Shown piece after piece: positions 41,165 through 50,887 of a DNA stretch of 64,000 bases. The stretch lies in contig JAENYS010000001.1 in NCBI GenBank assembly GCA_016841645.1, forward strand, positions 62,001-126,000, read 5' to 3'. Below the pieces are notes generated by a model. The model did no database searches. It was not told where the DNA came from and was given only the letters and a program-made list of their open reading frames with translations. Numbering within the stretch: the first letter of the stretch is position 1; the number at the start of each line of letters is the position of its first letter. Position numbers and translations under genes: made by a program. The DNA is from Desulfoscipio geothermicus (lineage in GTDB: Bacteria > Bacillota > Desulfotomaculia > Desulfotomaculales > Desulfallaceae).

Positions 41165-42007
41165 TTATAAAATTATTTCTTTATGCCTGTTAGCGTGGCA
41201 ATTGATATTAACCGCAACTGGCAGGCTGGCAATGTGAGCGGGATAAACATTCACATGTACGGCTAACGCTGTAATACGGCCACCCAGACCCTGCGGCCCA
41301 ATACCCAGATTATTTATGCTATTAAGTAATTCCTTTTCTAAAACGGCTATGTCAGGCCTGGGGTTTGGTGTGCCCACCGCCCTCAATAAAGACTCCTTGG
41401 ATAACATGGCTGCTTTTTCAAACGTACCGCCAATACCTACGCCGACTATAACCGGTGGGCATGGATTTGATCCTGCTGCCAAGACAGTATCAAGTACAAA
41501 CTGCTTGACCCCTTCTAGCCCTTCGGCAGGTTTCAGCATTTTGATGGCACTCATGTTTTCACTGCCACCCCCTTTGGGGGCAACGGTTATTTTTAAATTA
41601 TCACCTGGTACTAATTTATAGTATACCACAGCAGGTGTGTTATCACCAGTATTTTCCCGCTCCAGCGGGTGCCCAACAATGGATTTTCTTAAAAACCCAT
41701 CGGTATATCCCCTGCGCACACCCTCATTGATAGCATCTTCCAGGGAACCTCCTTCAATATGAACATCCTGCCCCAACTCCACAAAGACCACTGCAAAGCC
41801 GGTATCCTGGCACATAGGTACTTCTTCCGACTTAGCCACAACAGCATTATCCATAATTTGCTTAATAATTTCTTTACCGGTCAGAGAGATTTCCTTATCA
41901 TACGCATTTTGCAGAGCATCTATCATATCCTGTCCTAGAAAATAATTAGCATCCATACATAGTTTGGCCACCGCTTGTGATATATTGGCCACATTAATTA
42001 GCTTAAT
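41165..42007 (-). CDS. fumA: Fumarate hydratase class I, alpha subunit (ATT start proposed)
   Basis: Cluster-binding subunit: VPMCQDTGFAVVFVELGQDV with the first cluster cysteine, GGSENMSAIKMLKPAEG, PCPPVIVGVGIGGTFEKAAM, and the last part with NCHANRHKEI. A start at GTG 41992 has no SD in range. Five codons upstream, ATT at 42007 is 6 nt after a strong SD (CGAGGAGGGG, 42023-42014) and gives the N-terminus KLINVANISQAVAKLCMDAN, which matches how family members usually begin. I therefore place the start at ATT; this is inference from SD spacing and family N-terminus. Confidence 0.88.
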   Translation of the reverse strand: MKLINVANISQAVAKLCMDANYFLGQDMIDALQNAYDKEISLTGKEIIKQIMDNAVVAKSEEVPMCQDTGFAVVFVELGQDVHIEGGSLEDAINEGVRRGYTDGFLRKSIVGHPLERENTGDNTPAVVYYKLVPGDNLKITVAPKGGGSENMSAIKMLKPAEGLEGVKQFVLDTVLAAGSNPCPPVIVGVGIGGTFEKAAMLSKESLLRAVGTPNPRPDIAVLEKELLNSINNLGIGPQGLGGRITALAVHVNVYPAHIASLPVAVNINCHANRHKEIIL

Positions 42008-42282
42008 AGTGTTCCCCTCCTCGCTTTGATAAGGTATTCAATTAAAATACCCGTATTATTTATGACCTATAAAATAACCCTGTTAATCATGCCATATAAG
42101 TTAAATTTTAACATATTCGTTAGCAAACATCACCTATCAATTTTGTTTAGTTTCCTCATCTCCAATGCAAATAAAAACAACGTTTGTATAGTTAATCACC
42201 TTTTTTATTAACAATAGAACTCTATTTTTGATAAATTTGACTATTCAATATTAAATCCTTCAAAAATAAAATTATTTATCTA

Positions 42283-42296
42283 CGAACACATGTTTA
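42283..42296 (+). promoter_or_regulatory. LexA operator (SOS box)
   Basis: CGAACACATGTTTA matches the Gram-positive LexA box CGAACRNRYGTTYC at 13 of 14 positions. It overlaps the -35 region of the lexA promoter, so lexA is probably autoregulated. Confidence 0.8.
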
Positions 42297-42320
42297 CTAG
42301 CTATTAATTTATGATATAAT
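42293..42320 (+). promoter_or_regulatory. Promoter of lexA
   Basis: -10 TATAAT at 42315-42320 and TTTACT at 42293-42298 with a 16-nt spacer. The -35 is imperfect and lies inside the LexA box, consistent with repression by steric block. 42008-42282 holds no other feature that I can support. Confidence 0.6.
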
Positions 42321-42351
42321 TGTTATATATTTGGAAAGGTGTTGTTATATA

Positions 42352-42957
42352 TTGAAAGATAGCCTGAACAAACGTGAGGATGAAATTTTAAGGTTTATCC
42401 AATATAACTTACGCAATAAAGGATATCCACCTTCAGTGAGAGAAATCGGGCAAGCCGTAGGGTTAAAGTCAAGTTCTACTGTACATAGCTACTTGCGTAG
42501 ACTTGAGGAAAAGGGATTGCTCAGAAGAGACCCAGCCAAACCGCGAGCCATTGAAGTTATGTACAATAACAACCCATATAAAGAGATAGTATCCGTGCCG
42601 GTGCTGGGTCAGGTTGCAGCCGGTACCCCCTTACTGGCCGTAGAAAATTTCGATGATATGTTCCCATTACCATTAGATTTTGTCGGACACGGCGAGTTTT
42701 TCATGCTAAGCGTTAAAGGCGACAGTATGATTGAAGCAGGCATTTTGGAGGAGGACCTGGTGCTGGTTAAACGCCAGTCATGTGTAGAAAACGGAGATAT
42801 TGCCGTCGCGTTAATAGAAGATGAAGCTACTATCAAAAGGTTTTTTAAAGAAAACGACCACATACGGCTGCAACCTGAAAACTACAGACTATCACCCATA
42901 TTGGTTAAAGAAGCACAAATACTTGGCAAAGTTGTTGGTCTTGTAAGAAAATTTTAA
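42352..42957 (+). CDS. lexA: LexA repressor
   Basis: SOS repressor with autoprotease. N-terminal winged HTH ([20 protein letters not shown], residues 26-45), self-cleavage site A90-G91 in QVAAGTP, catalytic dyad S125 (VKGDSM) and K162 (DEATIKR). 201 residues from TTG 42352, 10 nt after SD AAAGGTG; the in-frame TTG at 42331 overlaps that SD. Operator seen upstream. Divergent neighbour is fumarase. A bidirectional terminator follows. Confidence 0.95.
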   Translation: MKDSLNKREDEILRFIQYNLRNKGYPPSVREIGQAVGLKSSSTVHSYLRRLEEKGLLRRDPAKPRAIEVMYNNNPYKEIVSVPVLGQVAAGTPLLAVENFDDMFPLPLDFVGHGEFFMLSVKGDSMIEAGILEEDLVLVKRQSCVENGDIAVALIEDEATIKRFFKENDHIRLQPENYRLSPILVKEAQILGKVVGLVRKF

Positions 42958-42965
42958 ACAAAATT

Positions 42966-42997
42966 AAACTCCTTATTACCTAGGCAATAAGGAGTTT
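42966..42997. terminator. Bidirectional terminator, lexA/LysR
   Basis: 12-bp perfect stem AAACTCCTTATT / AATAAGGAGTTT, 8-nt loop, AT-rich flanks on both sides between convergent genes. Confidence 0.85.
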
Positions 42998-43009
42998 AAT
43001 TTTACCAGG

Positions 43010-43909
43010 TTATTGGCAACTGCCATTGTACTCTTTTAACATGTTCACAAAAGCGTCGGTAGCATAATTGGCAATACCCGGATGAAATCTAGCCAGAAAA
43101 AAACTACGTGTCAAGTTAATACCCTTTATTTTTGTTTCACCCAATTTACCGGCTTCGATAACATCGGCGGCAGCCCAATTAGAAACAAGCGCTATGCCCA
43201 TACCGGCTTGTACAGCGCTAATTACCGACCTGGTACTACCCAACTCCATTTCCACTGTTAAATCACCTATAGAAAGACCTTGTCCTTCCAATATATTAAA
43301 CATAGATTTTCGTGTCCCCGAACCTTCTTCCCGTAGTATCAGCTTTTCACCAAGCAATTCCGAGATCTCAATAGTTTTTCCCGACCACCGATGACCCGGA
43401 GGAACAACCAGTACCAGTTCATCATCAAGCCATTTTGTAAACTCCACATTATCCTGCTCCCCAATGGCACCTACTACGCCCAAATCAATATCTCTTTCTT
43501 GCAACCACTTGAGCACATCACCACTACCCGCAATACGCAGGTTCACCCGCACTCCGGGATATTTGCTCCGAAAAGAACCAATAATGCCGGGCAAAAGGTA
43601 TTCCCCCGGAATAGTACTAGCACCAATTATCATATGACCGGCCTTTAGCCCTCGTAGCGCATCTAATCCCGCTTTAATTTTATTATAATGCCCCAACATC
43701 TGTTTAGCCTCGGGATAAAGCAACCGTCCTGCTTCAGTAAGTGCAACTTTTCTTTCACTGCGTTGCAATAGAGTTACGCTGAGATCTTCCTCCAAAGCTT
43801 TGATTTGGAAGCTAATAGCAGGCTGGCTCATATATAACTGCTTGGCGGCCCTGGTAAAGCTTTGCAGTTCGGCTACCCGGATAAAAGCTTCTAATTGTTT
43901 GAAATTCAT
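43010..43909 (-). CDS. LysR-family transcriptional regulator (CysL/YwfK-like)
   Basis: 299 residues: N-terminal winged HTH (MNFKQLEAFIRVAELQSFTR, AAKQLYMSQPAISFQIKALE) and a periplasmic-binding-type effector domain (IIGASTIPGEYLLPGIIGSF, LGVVGA, ILREEGSGTRKSMFNIL, VISAVQAGMGIALVS). The effector domain resembles CysL/selenium-metabolism LysR regulators, so a sulfur-related inducer is possible, which would fit the methionine gamma-lyase-family gene 6 nt upstream in the same operon. The binding site was not identified. Confidence 0.88.
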   Translation of the reverse strand: MNFKQLEAFIRVAELQSFTRAAKQLYMSQPAISFQIKALEEDLSVTLLQRSERKVALTEAGRLLYPEAKQMLGHYNKIKAGLDALRGLKAGHMIIGASTIPGEYLLPGIIGSFRSKYPGVRVNLRIAGSGDVLKWLQERDIDLGVVGAIGEQDNVEFTKWLDDELVLVVPPGHRWSGKTIEISELLGEKLILREEGSGTRKSMFNILEGQGLSIGDLTVEMELGSTRSVISAVQAGMGIALVSNWAAADVIEAGKLGETKIKGINLTRSFFLARFHPGIANYATDAFVNMLKEYNGSCQ

Positions 43910-43915
43910 TCTTTA

Positions 43916-45154
43916 TCACCGCCGTAAAATTTCCTCGGCTGCCTTTATTAAGCCTATTTTAGTGTATTGAAATGAAAGTCCACCCTGAAAATAAGCTACA
44001 TACGGTTCTCGCAAAGGCGCATCAGCAGTAAACTCCAGTGAAGCACCCTGTATAAAAGTTCCGGCAGCCATAATAACTTGATGGGCGTAACCGGGCATGG
44101 GAGCAGGGACAGGTGCAACATGACTGTCTACCGGCGAAGCTCCCTGCACCCCCCTGCAGAAAGCCAGCAGACATTCCGCTGATCCAAGTACAATAGCCTG
44201 GATAATATCTGTGCGAGGCATCTCCGGGTTAGGATAAACTTCGTAGCCAAGTTCTTGGAAAAAACATGCCCCCCAAATAGCCCCACGTAAAGCCTCCATA
44301 ACAGTGTGCGGGGCCATATAAAAACCTTGGTAAAACTGGCGCTGCCAGCCTAATGTAGGTCCTACATCAGCACCAATACCTGGGGCCGTCAATCGCCTGG
44401 CGGCCAGTTGCACCAATTTTTGTTTACCGGCTACATAACCTCCGGTAGTAGCCAGTCCTCCTCCGGGGTTTTTAATCAATGAACCGGCTATCAAATCGGC
44501 GCCATTTTCAGTTGGCTCAGATTGTTCGACAAATTCACCATAACAATTGTCTACAAAAATCACGGTATCCGGCTGCCTGTTTTTAATAAACCGGCAAAGC
44601 TTTTCTAGCTGTACCATATCTAGAGATGGTCTGGTGCTGTAGCCACAGGAACGTTGCAGCAGCACCATTTTTACGGGTTGCCGTAAAGCCTCGTCAATAC
44701 TTGTCCAGTCAATCTCACCACCAGGTAATAATTCAATTTGCCGGTAGCGCACCCCCATGCTTAACAGTGAGCCCTCCGTGGCATTATGAGCACCGATAAT
44801 TTCTTCCAGAGTATCATATGGTTTACCTTGAACTGTTAATAATGTATCACCGTTCTTTAATACTCCAAATAAGCACAGGGCAATGGCATGAGTACCACTA
44901 ACAATCTGTCCCCGCACTAGGGCATCTTCGACATTAAAAACCCGGGCAAATACCTTTTCCAAGGTTTCACGGCCATCATCGTCATAACCATAACCGGTTG
45001 ACCCCATGAGATGGTAGGAACTTACCCGCATTTCCCGAAAAGCATCCAGTACTTTGCAATGATTTTTATACTCGATAGGCTTTAAGATACTTACTAATTC
45101 CTCAGCCCTTTGATCAACTCCTGCAGCTATAGCTGTTAAATCTTTCAACTGCAC
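43916..45154 (-). CDS. Methionine gamma-lyase family protein (YnbB-like, aluminium-resistance annotated)
   Basis: 412-residue PLP-fold protein of the Met_gamma_lyase family often labelled aluminium resistance protein. Visible: MGSTGYGYDDDGRETLEKVFA at the N-terminus, VRGQIVSGTHAIALCLFGVL, VFVDNCYGEF, and the PLP-lysine region SLIKNPGGGLATTGGYVAG. The biochemical role is not settled: homologues may degrade sulfur amino acids. It lies between spoVK and the LysR gene with short gaps. The old aluminium name should not be read as function. Confidence 0.85.
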   Translation of the reverse strand: MQLKDLTAIAAGVDQRAEELVSILKPIEYKNHCKVLDAFREMRVSSYHLMGSTGYGYDDDGRETLEKVFARVFNVEDALVRGQIVSGTHAIALCLFGVLKNGDTLLTVQGKPYDTLEEIIGAHNATEGSLLSMGVRYRQIELLPGGEIDWTSIDEALRQPVKMVLLQRSCGYSTRPSLDMVQLEKLCRFIKNRQPDTVIFVDNCYGEFVEQSEPTENGADLIAGSLIKNPGGGLATTGGYVAGKQKLVQLAARRLTAPGIGADVGPTLGWQRQFYQGFYMAPHTVMEALRGAIWGACFFQELGYEVYPNPEMPRTDIIQAIVLGSAECLLAFCRGVQGASPVDSHVAPVPAPMPGYAHQVIMAAGTFIQGASLEFTADAPLREPYVAYFQGGLSFQYTKIGLIKAAEEILRR

Positions 45155-45177
45155 CTATCCACTCCTTGGCTTTATAA

Positions 45178-46128
45178 CTAGTTTTGTACGCTATCCCGAG
45201 CACCCGAAATATCCTCCCTACTTAACATTAACAAATCTTCCCTAGTTATCTCTTTCTTGTCCATTAGCCGCACCGCTTGTATTCGCATGGCCCTTTCAAC
45301 CAAGTTGCGCACCGACCTGGCATTGCCATTATGCTCATAAAACCTGGGCATGGCTTCAATAATTAACCTAAGTTCTTCCCTGGATCCACTTGATAAACTA
45401 TACTGTCTTTGCCGCAGCAACATATCCGCTATGGCCAGCAATTCATCGGTAGAATAGTCTGGAAAATTAATATGTATAGGAAAGCGGGAGCGTAAACCAG
45501 GGTTGGTTTGCATAAATCTATCCATTTCCTCTACATAACCGGCCAGTATAATAATTAAATTTTCCTTATGGTCCTCCATACCCTTGACTATTGTATCAAT
45601 AGCCTCCTTACCGAAGTCCTTTTCACCACCCCTGGCCAAAGAATATGCCTCGTCTATAAATAAAATACCGCCCAGAGATTTCTTGATCTGATCTCTGGAT
45701 TTTTGAGCTGTATGACCAATATATTCTCCCACCAAATCAGCCCGTTCCACTTCCACTAAGTGACCCTTGGGTAAAATACCCGTTTCACGAAATAATTTGC
45801 CCAGTATTCTGGCTACAGTGGTTTTACCGGTACCCGGATTTCCCTTAAATACCATATGCAACGCTTGAGATTCAGTGTGCAATTTTTCCCTGGAACGACG
45901 TTTTTGTATTTCCATAAATGCGTATATTTCATTAATATGTTTTTTAACATTATTTAAACCTACGAGTGAATCCAGCTCTTTTTTTATCTCATGGACTTTA
46001 TTTTCCGTATCTACAGACTTGGCTCCGTGTTTATCTGAAATTAATAAAATTTTATCGTTTCCCTTGGTATCAAGCTTCTCACCCGCCCCGTTACCCCCAG
46101 TTGCATGCCACATTTTTATCTTAACCAT
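45178..46128 (-). CDS. spoVK: Stage V sporulation protein K, AAA ATPase
   Basis: 316-residue AAA+ ATPase. Walker A GNPGTGKTT, Walker B ILFIDEAYSL, sensor NPGLRSRFPIHINFP, arginine-finger region RFPIH, and C-terminal lid NGNARSVRNLVERAMRIQA, all typical of SpoVK/CbxX proteins. The first ~50 residues are variable. Needed for spore maturation in Bacillus; exact substrate unknown. In Bacillus spoVK lies next to ynbB-hfq-miaA, and this order is preserved here. The ATG is preceded by GGTGAGGTGAT. Confidence 0.92.
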   Translation of the reverse strand: MVKIKMWHATGGNGAGEKLDTKGNDKILLISDKHGAKSVDTENKVHEIKKELDSLVGLNNVKKHINEIYAFMEIQKRRSREKLHTESQALHMVFKGNPGTGKTTVARILGKLFRETGILPKGHLVEVERADLVGEYIGHTAQKSRDQIKKSLGGILFIDEAYSLARGGEKDFGKEAIDTIVKGMEDHKENLIIILAGYVEEMDRFMQTNPGLRSRFPIHINFPDYSTDELLAIADMLLRQRQYSLSSGSREELRLIIEAMPRFYEHNGNARSVRNLVERAMRIQAVRLMDKKEITREDLLMLSREDISGARDSVQN

Positions 46129-46189
46129 TCCATCACCTCACCGGGCGTTATAGTAATGTCTATGCGCCGGCCAGGTGAACCTGACTAAA

Positions 46190-46216
46190 AATTAAAGTCT
46201 CTCTGAGAAGAGAGAC
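46190..46216 (-). terminator. Terminator of hfq
   Basis: 8-bp stem GTCTCTCT / AGAGAGAC with a GAGA tetraloop. On the minus strand it is followed by TTTAATTTTT, downstream of hfq and before spoVK. Confidence 0.75.
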
Positions 46217-46316
46217 CAGGTCAAATAGCGGGTTTAAGCAAACGAACATGATAAGCTAAGAAATTGATATTTTTAACCCTAGTATATAAAATGACATGGT
46301 CTGAACACCCTTTTAT

Positions 46317-46559
46317 TCAGCTAGGCTTATATTCAGAAAATGATGTATTGACCGGCTTCATAGGACTTACTGTAGAAATGGCGTGTTTGTAGACCATCAT
46401 TTGTTTGCCTTCGCTTTCCATAATTACTGTAAAATTATCAAAACCTTTTATCATACCCTTCAATTGAAAACCATTTACTAAAAAAATTGTTACAGGTATA
46501 TTATCCTTTCTAACCTGGTTTAAATAAGCGTCCTGTAAATTTATCTGAGGCTTTGTCAT
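46317..46559 (-). CDS. hfq: RNA chaperone Hfq
   Basis: 80-residue Sm-like hexameric RNA chaperone: Sm1 [38 protein letters not shown], and Sm2 YKHAIST. Binds sRNAs and mRNAs at A-rich and U-rich sites. The C-terminal tail is short, as in Gram-positive Hfq. It lies between miaA and spoVK, 34 nt after miaA, with its own terminator. Confidence 0.97.
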   Translation of the reverse strand: MTKPQINLQDAYLNQVRKDNIPVTIFLVNGFQLKGMIKGFDNFTVIMESEGKQMMVYKHAISTVSPMKPVNTSFSEYKPS

Positions 46560-46593
46560 ATATTTCCCTCCGTTAATATTTTATACTTTTTTT

Positions 46594-47547
46594 CTATCGA
46601 TACCGGGCAGTTAACCAAAGAGACTTAATCTCTTCTACCACATTATTAATTGTATCATACTTCTCCATATCTATCCATTTGATACTACTATATCGTCTAA
46701 ACCAAGTCAACTGCCGCTTGGCAAATCTTCTAGTATTTCTTTTCAATAACTCAACCGCTTCATCAAAAGAATACTCGTTATATATAAAACCGGCAATCTC
46801 TTTATATCCCAACCCCTGCATGGATACTAAACCGCGATGATAACCGGCATCTAATAAACTATGTACCTCTGTCACCAAACCGCGGTCTATCATCTTGTCA
46901 ACCCTGTTTTCAATACGTTTATACAGCGTCTCCCGCTCGTAGTTTAGAACAACGAATAATATGTCGTATTCCTGATAGGTATGTTTATTATTATTTCTAA
47001 ACAACGCGCCCGTAGTACCCGTTTGCCTGTGTATTTCCAACGCACGAATAACTCTCTTCAAATCATTTACATGTATACGGGCCGCTGTATCTGGATCAAC
47101 CGCTTGAAGCAGTTTGTGCACAGCTTCGTTTCCTTTTTGCTCAGCCTTTTGTTGCAAGGATCTTCTAAATACATCATCCGCCCTCGCGCCACTAAAATCA
47201 TAATCGTAAAGCACCGCATCAATATAAAATCCGGTACCGCCCACCAATAGCGGCATGTTACCGCGAAGATAAATGTTTTTCATTGTCTCCCTGGCAAGCT
47301 TTTGAAACATAGCTACAGTAAAATCCGTATCCGGATCAATTATGTCTACTAAATGATGGGAAACACCCTTCATTTCCTGCACATTTGGCTTGGCCGTACC
47401 TATATCCATAAAACGATATATTTGCATGGAATCAGCTGACACTATCTCACCATCAAGGTCTCGTGCCACCTCCACAGCTACCTCTGTCTTACCGGTAGCC
47501 GTAGGACCGGCAATAACCACAAGTGGTATTTTACTAATATTATTCAT
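46594..47547 (-). CDS. miaA: tRNA dimethylallyltransferase
   Basis: 317 residues; adds dimethylallyl to N6 of A37 in tRNAs reading UNN codons. P-loop IAGPTATGKTEVAVE, DSMQIYRFMDIGTAKP, the HHLVDIIDP motif, LLVGGTGFYIDAVLYDY, and FAKRQLTWFRRY near the end. ATG 47547 is 6 nt from SD GGGG; ATG 47553 directly abuts it. The methylthio-transferase that modifies its product (miaB) is in the same minus-strand block. Confidence 0.97.
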   Translation of the reverse strand: MNNISKIPLVVIAGPTATGKTEVAVEVARDLDGEIVSADSMQIYRFMDIGTAKPNVQEMKGVSHHLVDIIDPDTDFTVAMFQKLARETMKNIYLRGNMPLLVGGTGFYIDAVLYDYDFSGARADDVFRRSLQQKAEQKGNEAVHKLLQAVDPDTAARIHVNDLKRVIRALEIHRQTGTTGALFRNNNKHTYQEYDILFVVLNYERETLYKRIENRVDKMIDRGLVTEVHSLLDAGYHRGLVSMQGLGYKEIAGFIYNEYSFDEAVELLKRNTRRFAKRQLTWFRRYSSIKWIDMEKYDTINNVVEEIKSLWLTARYR

Positions 47548-47631
47548 AACCATCCCCAGATTATTAAATCATCGTATAATTTTTTCCGAACTCGATCACT
47601 TTTATACTGAAACACAGCCAATACCTTTCGG

Positions 47632-49524
47632 TTAAGTTCGTTTAAACATAACATCCAACTCCCGGCGGGTGAAGGATACTATAGTGGGACGACCATGAGG
47701 ACAACTATATGGTTCATCAGCCCTCGCCAGTAGTGCTATCAGCGTTTGCATGGCTTCTTCAGAAAGCCTTACCCCAGCCTTAATGGCCGCCTTACATGCT
47801 AATAGAGCAGCCACTGCATGTTTATTTTCAGCATCACTGGCCTTGCCTCGCTCCAAAATGGCATCCACTACGTCGATCAATAATTGTTCGCTCTGCCCTG
47901 GAGAGAAATCCACCGGTATACCACGCAGCAAAAAGCTATCTCCCCCGAAATCTTCAAAAACAAATCCCACGGCCTGTAAATTAGAAGCATGCTCTTTGAG
48001 TAGCTCTTTTTCATGTACTCTTAAATTTATATTAACCGGTGTCAATAAATACTGCACTTCCGGATTAATCGTTACTAACTTATATAGAAATTTTTCATAC
48101 AAAACACGCTCGTGGGCGGCATGTTGATCTACAATAAAAAAGCCATTTCCTGTCTGGGTTAAAATATATGCATTCATTAACTGCCCGATAATTTGTAAAT
48201 CCGGAAATTCCACGTTTTTATTATAATCAATGGCCACCTCGGCCAAATGTCCAGGTGAGTAATGAACATTTGATACTGCTGTTGTAGTGGTTGGTTGCCG
48301 AATGTTTTTAGCAAGGGACGCCGGGTATCCTGATTGCGGCCAACTATCGGCTTTAGGCAAAACAGGCGCGAACGGAGTATGGGTATCTGCAATATTTTGT
48401 TTTTCCCCCTCATTTGCTTCAACCATCTTTTTAGCAGCGCTCTTTTGGGGCAAAGAATATTGATTTATGTCTGTTGGGAAATACAATTTATATGGTTCAC
48501 TGCTAACAGGCAATTTGGTTTGGCGGGGAATTAAATCTGTTTCCCTTAAAGCTCTGCCTGCCGCAGCAGTAACCAACGTCATTACTTGCTCTTCATTTTC
48601 CATTTTTATTTCCATTTTGGCCGGGTGTACGTTAACATCCACTTTATCTAACGGGAGCCAAATTAACATAACCGCTACCGGGTAGCGACCAACGGTCAAC
48701 TTACCCCGGTATGCTTGTTCTAGAGCCGTATTGACGGCCATGCTATGTACCAGCCGGCCATTCACCGCTACTGTTATTTGCTGGCGTGTGCTTCGGCTAA
48801 GTTCAGGTTTACTTATAAAACCTGCCACTTTAACACCAGCGTCTTCACCATTTATCGGAAGCATCATTTTCGCCGCTCGAACGTCATAGACCGAGGCCAG
48901 TACATCTATCGTTTTACCGGAGCCCGGAGAGCGGAAAATTTCCCGCCCGTTATGGTTAAAAATAAATTTAGTCTGAGGCCTTATGAGAGCCATTTTGTAA
49001 ACTAAATCAGCAATAAGCCCTCCCTCCGTGGACTTGGATTTTAAATGTTTACGGCGTGCAGGGGTATTAAAAAATATGTCCCGTACACTAATCATCGTAC
49101 CCACCGGACAGCCAACCGATCCTTTTTGCAACGCTTGTCCGCCCTGAATAACCATGTGATAGCCTTCATTATTTTTTGGTACTTTTGTTTTTATGGTTAA
49201 ATGGGCAATCGATGCAATACTAGGAAGCGCTTCACCACGGAAGCCCAGAGTGTTTATGCCCTCCAAGTCCGCAGCATTTTTAATTTTACTGGTTGCATGG
49301 CGATGAAAAGCCAGGGGGGTATCCTCCTGGCTAATGCCGCACCCGTTATCAACTACCTCGATTGTTCCTATACCACCGTCGGTGATGGATATATTCACCA
49401 AGTCAGCCCCGGCGTCCAGCGAATTTTCAACTAATTCCTTAACAATGGAAAAAGGCCGTTCAATCACTTCGCCTGCTGCAATACGGCAGGCTGTATCTTC
49501 ATTCAATAGAATAATTTTTGGCAT
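47632..49524 (-). CDS. mutL: DNA mismatch repair protein MutL
   Basis: 630-residue GHKL ATPase. N-terminal LNEDTACRIAAGEVIERP, EVVDNGCGI, and the lid RHATSKIKNAADLEGINTLGFRG. The C-terminal domain holds the endonuclease motif DQHAAHERVLYE (DQHA-x2-E-x4-E), so this MutL is probably a nicking enzyme, as in organisms without MutH. Its start lies 26 nt inside the upstream gene end, implying translational coupling. Confidence 0.96.
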   Translation of the reverse strand: MPKIILLNEDTACRIAAGEVIERPFSIVKELVENSLDAGADLVNISITDGGIGTIEVVDNGCGISQEDTPLAFHRHATSKIKNAADLEGINTLGFRGEALPSIASIAHLTIKTKVPKNNEGYHMVIQGGQALQKGSVGCPVGTMISVRDIFFNTPARRKHLKSKSTEGGLIADLVYKMALIRPQTKFIFNHNGREIFRSPGSGKTIDVLASVYDVRAAKMMLPINGEDAGVKVAGFISKPELSRSTRQQITVAVNGRLVHSMAVNTALEQAYRGKLTVGRYPVAVMLIWLPLDKVDVNVHPAKMEIKMENEEQVMTLVTAAAGRALRETDLIPRQTKLPVSSEPYKLYFPTDINQYSLPQKSAAKKMVEANEGEKQNIADTHTPFAPVLPKADSWPQSGYPASLAKNIRQPTTTTAVSNVHYSPGHLAEVAIDYNKNVEFPDLQIIGQLMNAYILTQTGNGFFIVDQHAAHERVLYEKFLYKLVTINPEVQYLLTPVNINLRVHEKELLKEHASNLQAVGFVFEDFGGDSFLLRGIPVDFSPGQSEQLLIDVVDAILERGKASDAENKHAVAALLACKAAIKAGVRLSEEAMQTLIALLARADEPYSCPHGRPTIVSFTRRELDVMFKRT

Positions 49525-50887
49525 TTTCCACTAACCCTTTCGTTACCAATTCCTGTCCTTTGCTCTTTACATAAGTCCTGTACTTATCTGTGTATTTATC
49601 TTGCATATAAACATAATCATATTCCGGTTTCTTTTTAGCCTGATCGTAAATGTCGTAGGCCTCACTATGGCAGGCCTGACAAGCCTGCAAAGGTATGGTA
49701 ATGGCAAAAATGCTGACCGGTGCCGGGTTACCCCTTCTTGCCCGGGATGCGATTGTTATATAACCGGGACATTCATTACACCTACGCACCTGCTCAAGCT
49801 GTTGTTCATTAATGTAATCAGTATCATAAAAGATAAACTTTTTCCTTTGATAATATTTCCCTGAACCAAATATCTGGGAAAAATCCACCTGGTCCCTCGT
49901 ATTCCAGGTTTTTAACAACTCTTCGACCATACGGTGCACTTGCGCTACTTTTTCCGGGCTTTCTTTAAATTTGCCCGGATAATAATCGGGTTCCCTAACG
50001 TTGGAATAATCAATACCGGCCAGGGCTAGAATTATGGCCAGGTTAACATAGGGCAGAGCAGTTTCAATGGCATAACCGCCCTCCAACACTGCCAAGTTAG
50101 GCTTTAATTTTTGGGTAAAATCAGCATAAGCCTCGGCCGTAAATCTCATACTGCCAAGCGGATCGCTGTAATGATTATCCTGTCCCGCTGAATTTATAAC
50201 CAGCTCCGGCTGAAATTCATTAACCACCGGCAATACCAGGTTATCCACCACATACATAAAAGTCTCATCCGCAATACCCGGAGGCAAGGGAACATTCAGC
50301 GTTCTGGCATACGCACCGGGACCACCCAGTTCATCGCTAAAACCCGACCCCGGATAAATAGTACGCCCATCTTGGTGAAAAGATATAAACAAAACGTCAG
50401 GATCATGGTAAAAAATATCCTGGGTACCATCACCATGATGCACGTCCGAATCAACAATGGCAATTTTTCTAATGCCATGACGACGGCGTAAATAATCAAC
50501 GAGAATAGCTTCGTTGTTAATATTACAAAAACCCCGGTTGCCGTGAACAACTCGCATGGCATGGTGCCCCGGCGGGCGGACGATGGCAAAACCGTTTTTA
50601 ATTTCTCCACTGACCACACTGTCTGCCAGCTGTAATATAGACCCGGAGGCAATCAAATGTGCCTCAGTTACCTGGTTTTGCACCTGCGGCACGCAGAAAT
50701 GCGTCCTAGATATATCATATATAGAGGCCAATCTGGGAGCATATTCGTGAATCTGAGGTAAGTCCATGACACCTTCTTCAAAAATTTGATCACGAGTATA
50801 CAGTAATCTCTCCTCTCTTTCGGGATGAGTGGGAGATATGGCCCAGTCAAACGCCGGGAAAAATATTAATCCGGTTTTTTTATGCAT
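49499..50887 (-). CDS. Histone deacetylase-superfamily protein with C-terminal zinc ribbon
   Basis: 462 residues. The deacetylase domain has the zinc and charge-relay motifs: RPPGHHAMR, DVDVHHGDGTQDIFYHDPDV-type DSDVHHGDGT, and NSAGQDNHYSDPLGSM. A C-terminal addition carries C-x2-C (CNECPG) and C-x2-C (CQACHSE), probably one zinc ribbon. Substrate unknown: acetoin-utilisation AcuC, polyamine deacetylases and lysine deacetylases share this fold. The start is ATG 50887, overlapping the hydantoinase stop by 8 nt, with SD AAAGGATGGG; a start at 50953 would bury 74 nt in that gene. Confidence 0.88.
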   Translation of the reverse strand: MHKKTGLIFFPAFDWAISPTHPEREERLLYTRDQIFEEGVMDLPQIHEYAPRLASIYDISRTHFCVPQVQNQVTEAHLIASGSILQLADSVVSGEIKNGFAIVRPPGHHAMRVVHGNRGFCNINNEAILVDYLRRRHGIRKIAIVDSDVHHGDGTQDIFYHDPDVLFISFHQDGRTIYPGSGFSDELGGPGAYARTLNVPLPPGIADETFMYVVDNLVLPVVNEFQPELVINSAGQDNHYSDPLGSMRFTAEAYADFTQKLKPNLAVLEGGYAIETALPYVNLAIILALAGIDYSNVREPDYYPGKFKESPEKVAQVHRMVEELLKTWNTRDQVDFSQIFGSGKYYQRKKFIFYDTDYINEQQLEQVRRCNECPGYITIASRARRGNPAPVSIFAITIPLQACQACHSEAYDIYDQAKKKPEYDYVYMQDKYTDKYRTYVKSKGQELVTKGLVENAKNYSIE

